64,000 bases of DNA. Source: Autumnicola sp041679265 (lineage in GTDB: Bacteria > Bacteroidota > Bacteroidia > Flavobacteriales > Flavobacteriaceae). Location: the NCBI RefSeq assembly GCF_041679265.1, contig NZ_JBGFSM010000011.1:62001-126000 (forward strand), read 5' to 3'. A model generated the notes under the pieces. That model saw only the letters and a program-made list of their open reading frames with translations, did no database searches and was not told the origin of the DNA. The number at the start of each line of letters is the position of its first letter. Position 1 is the first letter of the stretch. The position numbers were made by a program, and so were the translations under genes. Of the stretch, positions 35,168 through 42,582 are shown in pieces.

Positions 35168-37463
35168 AGTCTTTATCTTTTTTACCAAACAACCTCTTAA
35201 AAAAGCCCTTTTTCTCTTTTTTTTCTTCGGAATTCTTCTCTTCCTCATTTTTGTTTTTACCGGAGAACAGGCGCTTAAAAAATCCGTCGCGCTTTTTAGC
35301 CTCGCAATCCAGCATTTCTGCAACCTTTGGAGATACAGGACCAAACCTTGCATTAGTAATTTTGCTGAAGTAAGCGTCCTGCTGCATTTTTTGCATGAGT
35401 ATGGCAAATATAGGTAGAGCACTATTAGCTCCCTGCCCAATTCTGGTGTTTCTAAAGCCAATGCGATGATCGTCTGATCCTACCCAGGTAACAGTGACCA
35501 GGCGTGGTGTAATACCTACAAACCAGCCATCTTTATTATCCTGGGTGGTCCCTGTTTTCCCCGCAATGTCATTATGAAGCCCATAAACAGCCCTAAGCCG
35601 GGTAGCGGTACCTTCATTAACTGTGGCCTGCATAAAATTAAGCATCACTTCCCGTGTATTTTCACTAAAGGCCGGGGAAGGGGAGACCTTGGGTTTAAAT
35701 TCTGCCAGCAAGTTGCCTTCTCCATCTTCAATCCTGCTGATATAAAAAGGTTCACTGGGTCTACCCTTATTAACATAGCTGGTGTAGGCCCCGGCAAGTT
35801 CTTCTATATTTAATGAGGCTGTCCCCAGGGCTATCGAGGGAACTTCCGGAAGGGTGGAGGTAATTCCCATCTTTCGGGCTTCAGCTATTACATTTGGTAT
35901 TCCTGTTTCCATCAGCACTTTTACGGCAATGGTATTCATAGACCTGCTTAAAGCCGTCTTCAGATTATAGTTCATGTAAGGATCATCTTCCGCAGAAGAA
36001 TTGGAAGGTGTCCACCCGTTTTCATAGGTTACTTCTTCAGCAGAAAAATAAGTACACGGTTCCATTCCGTTCTCCAGGGCAGCGGTGTACACTATAGGTT
36101 TAAAAGTAGACCCTACCTGCCTTTTGCTCATGGAAACATGGTCATATTTAAAATACCTGAAATCCACCCCGCCAACCCAGGCCTTTACTGCACCGTTTTC
36201 CGGAGCAACCGCAAGAAGCCCGGCATTTAGAAATTTAAGATAATGGGCCACGCTATCTACCACACTCACATTCCTGGTAACGGAGCCTGTGTAATCAAAT
36301 AATTCGGTGGGTTTGGTTTTCTTAAGTTCCACCATAATTTCTTCATGTGTCAAACCTTCCTTTTGCAGATTTTTATATGCGCGGGTTTTTTTAACGGCAT
36401 CTTCCAGTATAGTTTTGTTAGTAAGCCATGGAGCATTTTTTCCATAGGAATTTTCGTGTTGTTCCTGGAGTTCCTGCATATGTTCTTTTAGCGCTGCTTC
36501 TGCCAGTTGCTGCATTTTATAATCCAGGGTGGTATGAACAATTAGGCCGTCTCTGTAAATATTATATTTCTGCCCGTCTTTATTTTTTAAGGTGTCCAGG
36601 ATTAAACTTACATCCTTTCTTACCTGTTCCCGAAAGTAAGGCGCAAGGCCTTTATTATTGCTGTAATTCCTGTAATCCAGTTCAAGATCTGTTCTTTTTG
36701 CCGCCAAAGCTTCAGCTTGAGAAAGATAACCATACTTTGCCATTTGCATCAATACCACGTCGCGCCTTAACCTGCTGCGTTCAGGAAAAATTCTTGGGTT
36801 GTACGAGTGCGAAGCCTTCAGCATTCCCACCAATACTGCTCCTTCCACAAGAGAAAGGTCCCGGGTATGTTTATTGAAAAATTTCATGGAAGCACTTTCT
36901 ATTCCGTAAGTATTATCGCTAAAGGGAACGGTGTTAAAATAGAGCGTAAGAATTTCCTGTTTGTTGTAAATTTCTTCCAGGCGTTTGGCAATAATGGCTT
37001 CCTGTACTTTATTAATCACAATGCCCAGGGCTCCGTAATCTTTTCTTCCGTATATATTTTTTGCCAGCTGAAGGGTGATGGTGCTTCCCCCGCCTGAAGA
37101 TTCGTCCTGCAGTAAAATAGATTTGAAAAATACCCGCATGAGGCTGCGGTTATCTATGCCGTCATGTTCAAAAAACCGAACATCTTCTGTAGCAACCAAA
37201 GCCTGGATAAGATCTTCAGGTAAATCTTCGAAATTTATCGGTTGACGGTCAAAAATGTAAAATTTACCAATAAGTTCTCCATTGGAGGCTAAAACCTGTG
37301 TGGCTTTGCTCTGCTTGAGGCGGGAGAGTTCTTTAGAAGAAGGAATTTTTCCCCACATTCCAAAATAAATGCTGCCAAAGAAAATGAGGGCCAGGGCAGC
37401 AAAACCTAGTATAACGTATAATGCCCATTTCAATTTACGGGACTTCCTGAGTTTTGATAGCAT
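35166..37463 (-). CDS. Class A penicillin-binding protein 1A (glycosyltransferase/transpeptidase)
   Basis: Polymerises and cross-links peptidoglycan. 765 residues: TM anchor at about 16-36, GT51 domain at about 60-240 (EDVRFFEHDGID, GGSTITLQLAKN, IYNKQEILTLYFNTV), and transpeptidase domain at about 400-690 with SxxK (GSTFKPIVY, about 453), SxN (SRSMNTIAV) and KTG (AGKTGTTQDNKDGW, about 637). The C-terminal tail is Lys/Glu-rich and carries two similar FFKRLF segments. All catalytic motifs are intact. Its upstream region is separated from the small-ORF array by a terminator at 37553-37599. Confidence 0.96.
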   Translation of the reverse strand: MLSKLRKSRKLKWALYVILGFAALALIFFGSIYFGMWGKIPSSKELSRLKQSKATQVLASNGELIGKFYIFDRQPINFEDLPEDLIQALVATEDVRFFEHDGIDNRSLMRVFFKSILLQDESSGGGSTITLQLAKNIYGRKDYGALGIVINKVQEAIIAKRLEEIYNKQEILTLYFNTVPFSDNTYGIESASMKFFNKHTRDLSLVEGAVLVGMLKASHSYNPRIFPERSRLRRDVVLMQMAKYGYLSQAEALAAKRTDLELDYRNYSNNKGLAPYFREQVRKDVSLILDTLKNKDGQKYNIYRDGLIVHTTLDYKMQQLAEAALKEHMQELQEQHENSYGKNAPWLTNKTILEDAVKKTRAYKNLQKEGLTHEEIMVELKKTKPTELFDYTGSVTRNVSVVDSVAHYLKFLNAGLLAVAPENGAVKAWVGGVDFRYFKYDHVSMSKRQVGSTFKPIVYTAALENGMEPCTYFSAEEVTYENGWTPSNSSAEDDPYMNYNLKTALSRSMNTIAVKVLMETGIPNVIAEARKMGITSTLPEVPSIALGTASLNIEELAGAYTSYVNKGRPSEPFYISRIEDGEGNLLAEFKPKVSPSPAFSENTREVMLNFMQATVNEGTATRLRAVYGLHNDIAGKTGTTQDNKDGWFVGITPRLVTVTWVGSDDHRIGFRNTRIGQGANSALPIFAILMQKMQQDAYFSKITNARFGPVSPKVAEMLDCEAKKRDGFFKRLFSGKNKNEEEKNSEEKKEKKGFFKRLFGKKDKD

Positions 37464-37552
37464 AATAATGAGGACTGCTGCAAATAAACGAAGACTTCTA
37501 AAAAGTTATTTCCTTTTTAGAGGAATTTTAAGGAATAGTGGCATTAAGGAGC

Positions 37553-37599
37553 TTAAAAAATAAATTAGCCGGGGAGACATGATGTTGTCCTCCGGCTAA
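37553..37599 (-). terminator. Terminator of the small-ORF array
   Basis: Arms TTAGCCGG and CCGGCTAA, followed on the minus strand by TTTATTTTTT. It lies 80 bp after the last array ORF and before the penicillin-binding protein gene, so it closes the array transcript. Confidence 0.75.
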
Positions 37600-37679
37600 C
37601 TGATAGGTAGGTACATAGGCAGAATTTTATTTGATGTAAATCCTTTCCCCTAAGGGAAATTATGATGATTGATGATTAA

Positions 37680-37805
37680 TCAGGCTTTGTACATTCTGCG
37701 GGAGTACCAAAGATCCCTGTTTGCGGTTTGCCTGATGTTCATAAAAGGCCTTTTATGAGTTAAATCTCCTTCTCTTAATCCTGTAATGTTTTCTAAAGTT
37801 TTCAT
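37680..37805 (-). CDS. Array ORF A, 41-residue paralogous peptide
   Basis: Starts at ATG 37805, stops TGA at 37680. The product begins MKTLENITGLREGDLTHK and ends LWYSRRMYKA: an N-terminal half with mixed charge, then an aromatic and Arg-rich tail. It has no signal peptide, TM helix or Cys. It is about 69% identical to copy B over 39 residues; differences are largely conservative (L/F, I/L, T/S, Y/F), and several codons differ only synonymously, which supports translation. It is the most diverged and most promoter-distal copy, closest to the terminator. Family not recognised. Confidence 0.75.
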   Translation of the reverse strand: MKTLENITGLREGDLTHKRPFMNIRQTANRDLWYSRRMYKA

Positions 37806-37837
37806 GATGATGATGTTTTGATTGATGAACAATTTTC

Positions 37838-37957
37838 TTAGTAACGCCTTCTGCTAAACCAGCTGCCTCTGTTAGATGCTTGCTGAAGGTTCATAAAGGA
37901 TCTTTTATGTGTAAGATCTTGATCTCTAAATCCTGTGATGTTTTCTAAAGTTTTCAT
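37838..37957 (-). CDS. Array ORF B, 39-residue paralogous peptide
   Basis: ATG 37957 to TAA at 37838. The product starts MKTLENITGFRDQDLTHK and ends GSWFSRRRY. Net charge is strongly positive at the C-terminus. The 32-nt gap to copy A contains the shared leader TTCATCAATCAAA followed by CATCATCATC. The visible parts of the gap-split copy are identical to it at DNA level. Confidence 0.78.
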   Translation of the reverse strand: MKTLENITGFRDQDLTHKRSFMNLQQASNRGSWFSRRRY

Positions 37958-37989
37958 GATGATGATGTTTTGATTGATGAATTATTTTA

Positions 37990-38066
37990 TTAGTAACGCC
38001 TTCTGCTAAACCAGCTGCCTCTGTTAGATGCTTGCTGAAGGTTCATAAAGGATCTTTTATGTGTAA
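37990..38066 (-). CDS. Array ORF C, 3' part (left of assembly gap)
   Basis: Codes for the C-terminal 25 residues of a third peptide (THKRSFMNLQQ to SRRRY), identical to copy B, ending TAA at 37990. It is cut by the N run. Joined to 38167-38209 it makes exactly 120 nt, a full copy. Confidence 0.7.
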
Positions 38067-38166
38067 NNNNNNNNNNNNNNNNNNNNNNNNNNNNNNNNNN
38101 NNNNNNNNNNNNNNNNNNNNNNNNNNNNNNNNNNNNNNNNNNNNNNNNNNNNNNNNNNNNNNNNNN
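38067..38166. other. Assembly gap of exactly 100 N
   Basis: A scaffold placeholder inside the repeat array. The flanks (GTGTAA and GATCTTGATC) are contiguous in copy B, so the true gap is zero or a whole number of 152-bp units. Confidence 0.97.
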
Positions 38167-38209
38167 GATCTTGATCTCTAAATCCTGTGATGTTTTCTAA
38201 AGTTTTCAT
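38167..38209 (-). CDS. Array ORF C, 5' part (right of assembly gap)
   Basis: ATG at 38209; encodes MKTLENITGFRDQD, identical to copy B. Its upstream sequence departs from the repeat after ATTCATC, so this is the first (promoter-proximal) copy. No clear TAnnTTTG promoter is visible above it. If more units sit in the gap, this and 37990-38066 belong to different copies. Confidence 0.7.
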
Positions 38210-38343
38210 GATGAATGTTTTAAGTTTATATACAATAGACGCCTAAGAATTCTTTTTGTGACAGTACTATGCATAAAACAGTAGTATTTTAACTTTTAAT
38301 TAACTTTCGAGATGATTTTGTTGCGCTTATAATAGTCACAATT

Positions 38344-38399
38344 TACTTCTCACTTCTCACTTCTCACTTCTCACTTTTCACTTTTCACTTTTCACTTTC
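38344..38399 (+). repeat. Heptad microsatellite CACTTCT/CACTTTT
   Basis: Eight consecutive 7-bp units, grading from ACTTCT and three CACTTCT to three CACTTTT and CACTTTC. Non-coding, between the small-ORF array and the first SdiA-regulated-type gene. Three units of the same type recur at 41061-41081. Confidence 0.9.
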
Positions 38400-38503
38400 T
38401 CTATGTAGAAGAGTAATTTTTGAAAATACTGTTAATCATTTTGGTGGGGCAATTCAAATAGATAATTTAGAGGGAGAGTCAAAATTTGATGTAAATCCAG
38501 GTT

Positions 38504-39361
38504 ATGAAAAAAATGGTGCTTTTAATTGTGCTTGCGGTTTTTGCGGTAGTGGCACTCATTTATTTTTTATTTAAAGACAACTCCTATATATCTTTTGATG
38601 ATTCTGATAAGACTTATAAAGTACTTCAGAAATGGGAATTGCCTGATGAGCTGGACGAGATTTCCGGGATGAGCTGGATTGGCAATAGCAAAATTGCCTG
38701 TATACAGGATGAAGATGGTATCATCTTTATTTTTGATCTGGAATCTTCTAAAGTCATTTCTACAATCAAATTTGGGGAAGAGGGAGATTATGAGGCAATT
38801 ACTGTTCATGGGCCGGATGCGTATGTGATGCGAAGCGATGGCCATATATTTGAAGTTTTAAACTACAGGTCCGGTCGCATAAGGGTTAATGAATATGAAA
38901 TCCCTTTAAGAAATTATGATATTGAGGGCCTTGCGTTTGATGATGAAAATAACAGGTTATTAATTACCGTAAAAGATGTACCGCATGAAGATCAGGATTA
39001 TAAAGGAATTTATGCTTTTGATCTAAAACAGAAGAAATTTATTCAGGAACCTGTCTTTAAAATTCATACAGATGATCCAATTTTTGAAGGAATTAACGGG
39101 CGTGGTTCCCAAAGGATCATCCGGCCTTCAGAAATAGAAAAAAACCCCGTAACCGGCGAATGGTATGTTCTGGAAGGTCATCAGCCTAAATTAATGATTC
39201 TTACGCCAACGGGACAGGCAAAGGAAATTCATTTACTGGATCCCGAGGTTTTTCAGCAGGCAGAAGGCCTCACCTTTAGCCCTCAGGGCACTATGTATAT
39301 TTCCAATGAAAGCCGGCGCGCCCCGGCAGACATCCTGGAAGTAAAACTGGATGAAAACTGA
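38504..39361 (+). CDS. SdiA-regulated family beta-propeller protein, copy 1
   Basis: 285 residues. One N-terminal TM helix or uncleaved signal (MKKMVLLIVLAVFAVVALIY) anchors a periplasmic beta-propeller with family signatures LPDELDEISGMSW, IACIQDEDGIIFIFD, GDYEAITVHG and NESRRAPADILEV. The family is named from an SdiA-controlled E. coli gene (YjiK); activity is unknown, and it resembles phytase/NHL propellers. It is a tandem paralogue of the next gene, and the order SdiA-like, SdiA-like, TVP38 implies one transcript. Confidence 0.85.
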   Translation: MKKMVLLIVLAVFAVVALIYFLFKDNSYISFDDSDKTYKVLQKWELPDELDEISGMSWIGNSKIACIQDEDGIIFIFDLESSKVISTIKFGEEGDYEAITVHGPDAYVMRSDGHIFEVLNYRSGRIRVNEYEIPLRNYDIEGLAFDDENNRLLITVKDVPHEDQDYKGIYAFDLKQKKFIQEPVFKIHTDDPIFEGINGRGSQRIIRPSEIEKNPVTGEWYVLEGHQPKLMILTPTGQAKEIHLLDPEVFQQAEGLTFSPQGTMYISNESRRAPADILEVKLDEN

Positions 39362-39427
39362 ATTTACAGCTTTTGATGCCGAATTCTTTTGTTTATAATG
39401 AACTAATCAGAATAAAATTTAAACCTT

Positions 39428-40312
39428 ATGTTTTGCAGATTAACCTTGCCAATATTTTCAGGAATACTATATTTCTCCGCTCTGCTGTTCTCTGGTCCAA
39501 ATACCGGAAATAAAAATATAGGTAAGGTGAATTGTAGTGATCCTAACAGATATGAGATCGTTCATAAATGGAAACTGCCTGATGAACTGGATGAAGTTTC
39601 AGGAATTGCGTGGCTGGAAGACGATAAAATTGCCTGTATTCAGGATGAAAAGGGCAACATCTATATTTATAATCCTGCTACTTCACAAATAGAAAAAGAA
39701 ATAAAATTTGCAGGACATGGAGATTATGAAGGGATTAGCGTAAAAGGAAATACAGCCTATGTGGTAAGAAGTGACGGGCGCGTTTATGAGGTGACCAATT
39801 TTCTTAAAAAAACACCTGAAGTTCATATTATTGAAAGCGGGTTAACCAGAAAGCAGAATATAGAAAGTATTTGTGTGGAAGCGGGGAGACGGCTTCTCCT
39901 GGGAACCAAATATGAAGAAGAAAATACTGATCAATATAAAGGTATATATGCCTATAACCTTACAAAGAAGCATCTTATTAAAGATCCCGTTATCAAGATC
40001 AAAATGCGTGATAAAATCTTTGAAGCCTTTGAGGACAAAGACCCTGAAAAAGTCATGAGCCCCTCAGATATTGCCATTCATCCTGATAGCGGGGAGATTT
40101 ATATTGTTGATGGAAGAAGGCCTAAATTGCTTATATTATCTCCCTCTGGAATGCCGGAGAAACTGATTGAACTGGATAAGGACGATTTTGCACAGCCGGA
40201 AGGGATTTGTTTTAGTCCCTCCGGAAATTTGTATATTTCCAACGAAGCGAGTGGAGGTACCGCAAATATTCTGGAAGTAAAAATCCTGGAAAACATTAGC
40301 AGGCAACAATAG
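39428..40312 (+). CDS. SdiA-regulated family beta-propeller protein, copy 2
   Basis: 294 residues. The N-terminus (MFCRLTLPIFSGILYFSALL) is a signal or anchor. The propeller repeats the motifs of copy 1: LPDELDEVSGIAW, IACIQDEKGNIYIYN, GDYEGISVKG, YVVRSDGRVYEV and NEASGGTANILEV. The pair looks like an old duplication, about half identical by eye, with diverged N-termini. 66 bp separate it from copy 1 and 6 bp from the TVP38 gene, so cotranscription is likely. Confidence 0.85.
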   Translation: MFCRLTLPIFSGILYFSALLFSGPNTGNKNIGKVNCSDPNRYEIVHKWKLPDELDEVSGIAWLEDDKIACIQDEKGNIYIYNPATSQIEKEIKFAGHGDYEGISVKGNTAYVVRSDGRVYEVTNFLKKTPEVHIIESGLTRKQNIESICVEAGRRLLLGTKYEEENTDQYKGIYAYNLTKKHLIKDPVIKIKMRDKIFEAFEDKDPEKVMSPSDIAIHPDSGEIYIVDGRRPKLLILSPSGMPEKLIELDKDDFAQPEGICFSPSGNLYISNEASGGTANILEVKILENISRQQ

Positions 40313-40318
40313 AATTTT

Positions 40319-41032
40319 ATGGCAGAAAACGATATTGAGACGGCATCGGTAAAAAAAAGCAAGAAACCTTTATATATTTCTCTTGCCCTGGTGGCCGCCC
40401 TTGTGCTAAGCTATTTTCTTGTGCCCGAAGTTCAGAATTTTTTTAATGAAGCCTGGAACGTCCTCACCAGTGACGATCAGGAGCGTATCCGTAACTGGGT
40501 GAATAATTTTGGATGGTTTGGCCCCGTAATTTTGATTCTTACCATGGTGGCACAAATGTTTCTTCTGGTGATTCCCAGTGTTCTTTTAATGGTAGTTTCC
40601 ATTCTCGCTTACGGGCCGGTTTGGGGAAGTATAATTGTTTTTGCAGCAGTTTTTGCAGCTTCTTCTGTAGGATATTTCATAGGGCGCTATTTTGGACCGG
40701 TACTCGTGGAGCGCGTGATTGGCCATAGATCAGAAAAAAAAGTAGCCGATTTTTTAGATGATTACGGCTTCTGGGCAGTTTTTATAACCCGCTTTAATCC
40801 TTTTCTTTCCAATGACGCCATAAGTTTTGTCGCAGGAGTCCTTAAGATGGGGTATTGGAAATTTATAGGAGCCACTTTAGCGGGAATCGCCCCTTTAATT
40901 GGTTTTATTGCAGTAATTGGCAGGAGCACTGAAGGTCTAAAAACCGGGTTATTATGGGGTTCTGTAATTAGCCTGATCCTGTTTGGGCTTTATATCTGGT
41001 GGGACAGAAAGAAAAGGAAGAAAAAGCAATAA
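40319..41032 (+). CDS. TVP38/TMEM64 family (VTT domain) membrane protein
   Basis: 237 residues, about six hydrophobic segments. VTT features: NFGWFGPVILILTMVAQ, LLVIPSVLLMVVSILAYG, the glycine-rich VGYFIGRYFG and FITRFNPFLSNDAISFVAG. The family is associated with lipid flipping or export. It is the last gene of the SdiA-like pair operon, 6 bp after copy 2. Its C-terminus is basic (WDRKKRKKKQ). Confidence 0.88.
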   Translation: MAENDIETASVKKSKKPLYISLALVAALVLSYFLVPEVQNFFNEAWNVLTSDDQERIRNWVNNFGWFGPVILILTMVAQMFLLVIPSVLLMVVSILAYGPVWGSIIVFAAVFAASSVGYFIGRYFGPVLVERVIGHRSEKKVADFLDDYGFWAVFITRFNPFLSNDAISFVAGVLKMGYWKFIGATLAGIAPLIGFIAVIGRSTEGLKTGLLWGSVISLILFGLYIWWDRKKRKKKQ

Positions 41033-41060
41033 TTCGAATTTTTTAATTCCTAAATTCCAT

Positions 41061-41081
41061 CACTTCTCACTTTCCACTTTT
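41061..41081 (+). repeat. Second heptad repeat, three units
   Basis: CACTTCT, CACTTTC, CACTTTT, matching the array at 38344-38399 in sequence and orientation. It overlaps the stop codon of the minus-strand dipeptidase gene (41067-41069). Confidence 0.75.
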
Positions 41082-42359
41082 CTGTAATTCCCTGGCAACA
41101 GCCTGTACTTCATCTAAAACCCTAAGCAGGTTTTCTCCCCAGAGTTTTGCAATCTCCTCTTCTGTATAGCCTCTTTTTACCAGTTCAATAGTCACATTCA
41201 AAGATTCTGAAGCATCTTTCCAGCCTTCAATTCCACCGCCTCCGTCAAAATCTGAACTTATTCCCACATGGTCTATCCCAATAAGGTTCACCATATAATC
41301 TATATGATCTACAAAATCCTTAACATCTACAGGAGGAACTTCTTTTTTTAAGTTTTCTAAATCAGGTTTGGAAGTTTCTACTAAACTATTAAAGTTATCA
41401 TCATATAAATTCCGCTGCTCCTCATTCAGATTCCTGATACTGTCACGGCCAAGGATTTCAAAATCCATTTCTTTCGCTTTTCGATTATACAATTCATCTT
41501 TGGCAGCGTTAAAGATACTGTCCTTTTCAGTATTAATATAAGAGCTAAAAGCAACGGTTTGCACCACTCCGCCATGCTCTTTAAAAAGCATTAGGAGCTC
41601 GTCGTCCAGGTTCCTGCTGTGGTGCCCCAATGCCCGGGCAGAAGAGTGGGAAGCTATAAGTGGCGCTTTAGAAAGTTCAAACATCTGCTTAATCGCTTCT
41701 TTGGAAGGATGGGAAACATCAATCATCATTCCCAGCCGGTTCATTTCAGCAATCACCTTTTTTCCCAGTTCGCTCAGGCCATTATGTAGCCACACATTAT
41801 CTTCTTCGCCGGTATTGGAGTCACTAAGCTGGCTGTGGCCATTATGGGCAAGGGACATATACCTTGCGCCCAGGTCATAAAATTGCTGCAGTTTTTCCAA
41901 ATCTTCTCCCATGGAGTACCCGTTTTCCACACCAATCATCACCACTTTTTTGCCTTCATCCACCAGAGACCTTACTTCGCTGGAAGTAGTGGCCAGCCTT
42001 ACTTTCTCCGGTGCCAGTTCATTTACCAGTTTATGGATAGCGATAAATTTGAGCATGGCATTTGCGTAGGCTTCTTTATAACCTTCTTCAGTAAGTTCTC
42101 CCTGCCCGGTATAAACCACCAGCCAGCTTACGTCCATTCCGCCTTCGTCCATTTTTGGCAGGTTCACCTGTGTATCCAAATTCATGGTGTAGTTCTTTTC
42201 GTTGGTGAAATTCTCTACGTTAATATCATTATGGGTATCTATGGTGATCACTTTTTCGTGTATCCTCTTAGCTTTTCTAATGAGTTCTTCTTCGGGATTT
42301 TGAGCAAAAACAATAACCGGCGCCAAAAGGAAAATACAGAGTTTCAAAAATTGCTTCAT
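41067..42359 (-). CDS. Membrane dipeptidase (peptidase M19), exported
   Basis: 430 residues with a signal peptide (MKQFLKLCIFLLAPVIVFAQ). Zinc dipeptidase of the renal-dipeptidase family, hydrolysing Xaa-Xaa dipeptides including D-forms. Motifs: VITIDTHNDIN (HxD), GVENGYSMGEDLE (Glu), MIDVSHPSKEAI and IASHSSARALGHHSRN (His), GIDHVGISSDFDGGGG (Asp). Complete catalytic set. The last codons and stop are made from a heptad repeat. Divergent from the RimK operon with 223 bp between. Confidence 0.93.
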   Translation of the reverse strand: MKQFLKLCIFLLAPVIVFAQNPEEELIRKAKRIHEKVITIDTHNDINVENFTNEKNYTMNLDTQVNLPKMDEGGMDVSWLVVYTGQGELTEEGYKEAYANAMLKFIAIHKLVNELAPEKVRLATTSSEVRSLVDEGKKVVMIGVENGYSMGEDLEKLQQFYDLGARYMSLAHNGHSQLSDSNTGEEDNVWLHNGLSELGKKVIAEMNRLGMMIDVSHPSKEAIKQMFELSKAPLIASHSSARALGHHSRNLDDELLMLFKEHGGVVQTVAFSSYINTEKDSIFNAAKDELYNRKAKEMDFEILGRDSIRNLNEEQRNLYDDNFNSLVETSKPDLENLKKEVPPVDVKDFVDHIDYMVNLIGIDHVGISSDFDGGGGIEGWKDASESLNVTIELVKRGYTEEEIAKLWGENLLRVLDEVQAVARELQKSGK

Positions 42360-42553
42360 CTTTTGCTGAATTTTAAAAGCTGAAAATAAGCATATTATTT
42401 AAACTTTCTACAGGACTGGGAAATTCAAGTGAAAACCGGGTAATTTAAGATTGGTTTTGCGAAATGAAAGAGATTAAAAAATGATGGGATTCTTCATTTA
42501 AAAGCATTAATTTATAGGTTTAAAAAACATGATCAAGCTATTTATTTTTCGAT

Positions 42554-42561
42554 TACATTTG
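42554..42561 (+). promoter_or_regulatory. Candidate -7 element of the RimK-like operon
   Basis: TACATTTG matches TAnnTTTG, 21 bp before the ATG. No TTTG at -33. Confidence 0.45.
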
Positions 42562-42582
42562 ATTAAAATTTTCAATTCCTGA

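Larger units (their letters stand above)
37680..38209 (-). repeat. Tandem 152-bp repeat array of small ORFs
   Basis: Each unit is a 120-126 bp ORF plus leader, and starts are spaced exactly 152 bp (37805, 37957, then 38109 if the 100 Ns are removed). The leaders of copies A and B are 32 nt, near identical, ending CATCATCATC before ATG. At least three copies exist; the N gap leaves the true number open. It is not a CRISPR: the units are coding, long and lack spacer-type variation. Confidence 0.85.

Noticed and set aside
37680..38209. Repeat array as a CRISPR
   Set aside because: Repeats are 152 bp, code for peptides and have no short repeat/variable spacer pattern; no cas genes are present.
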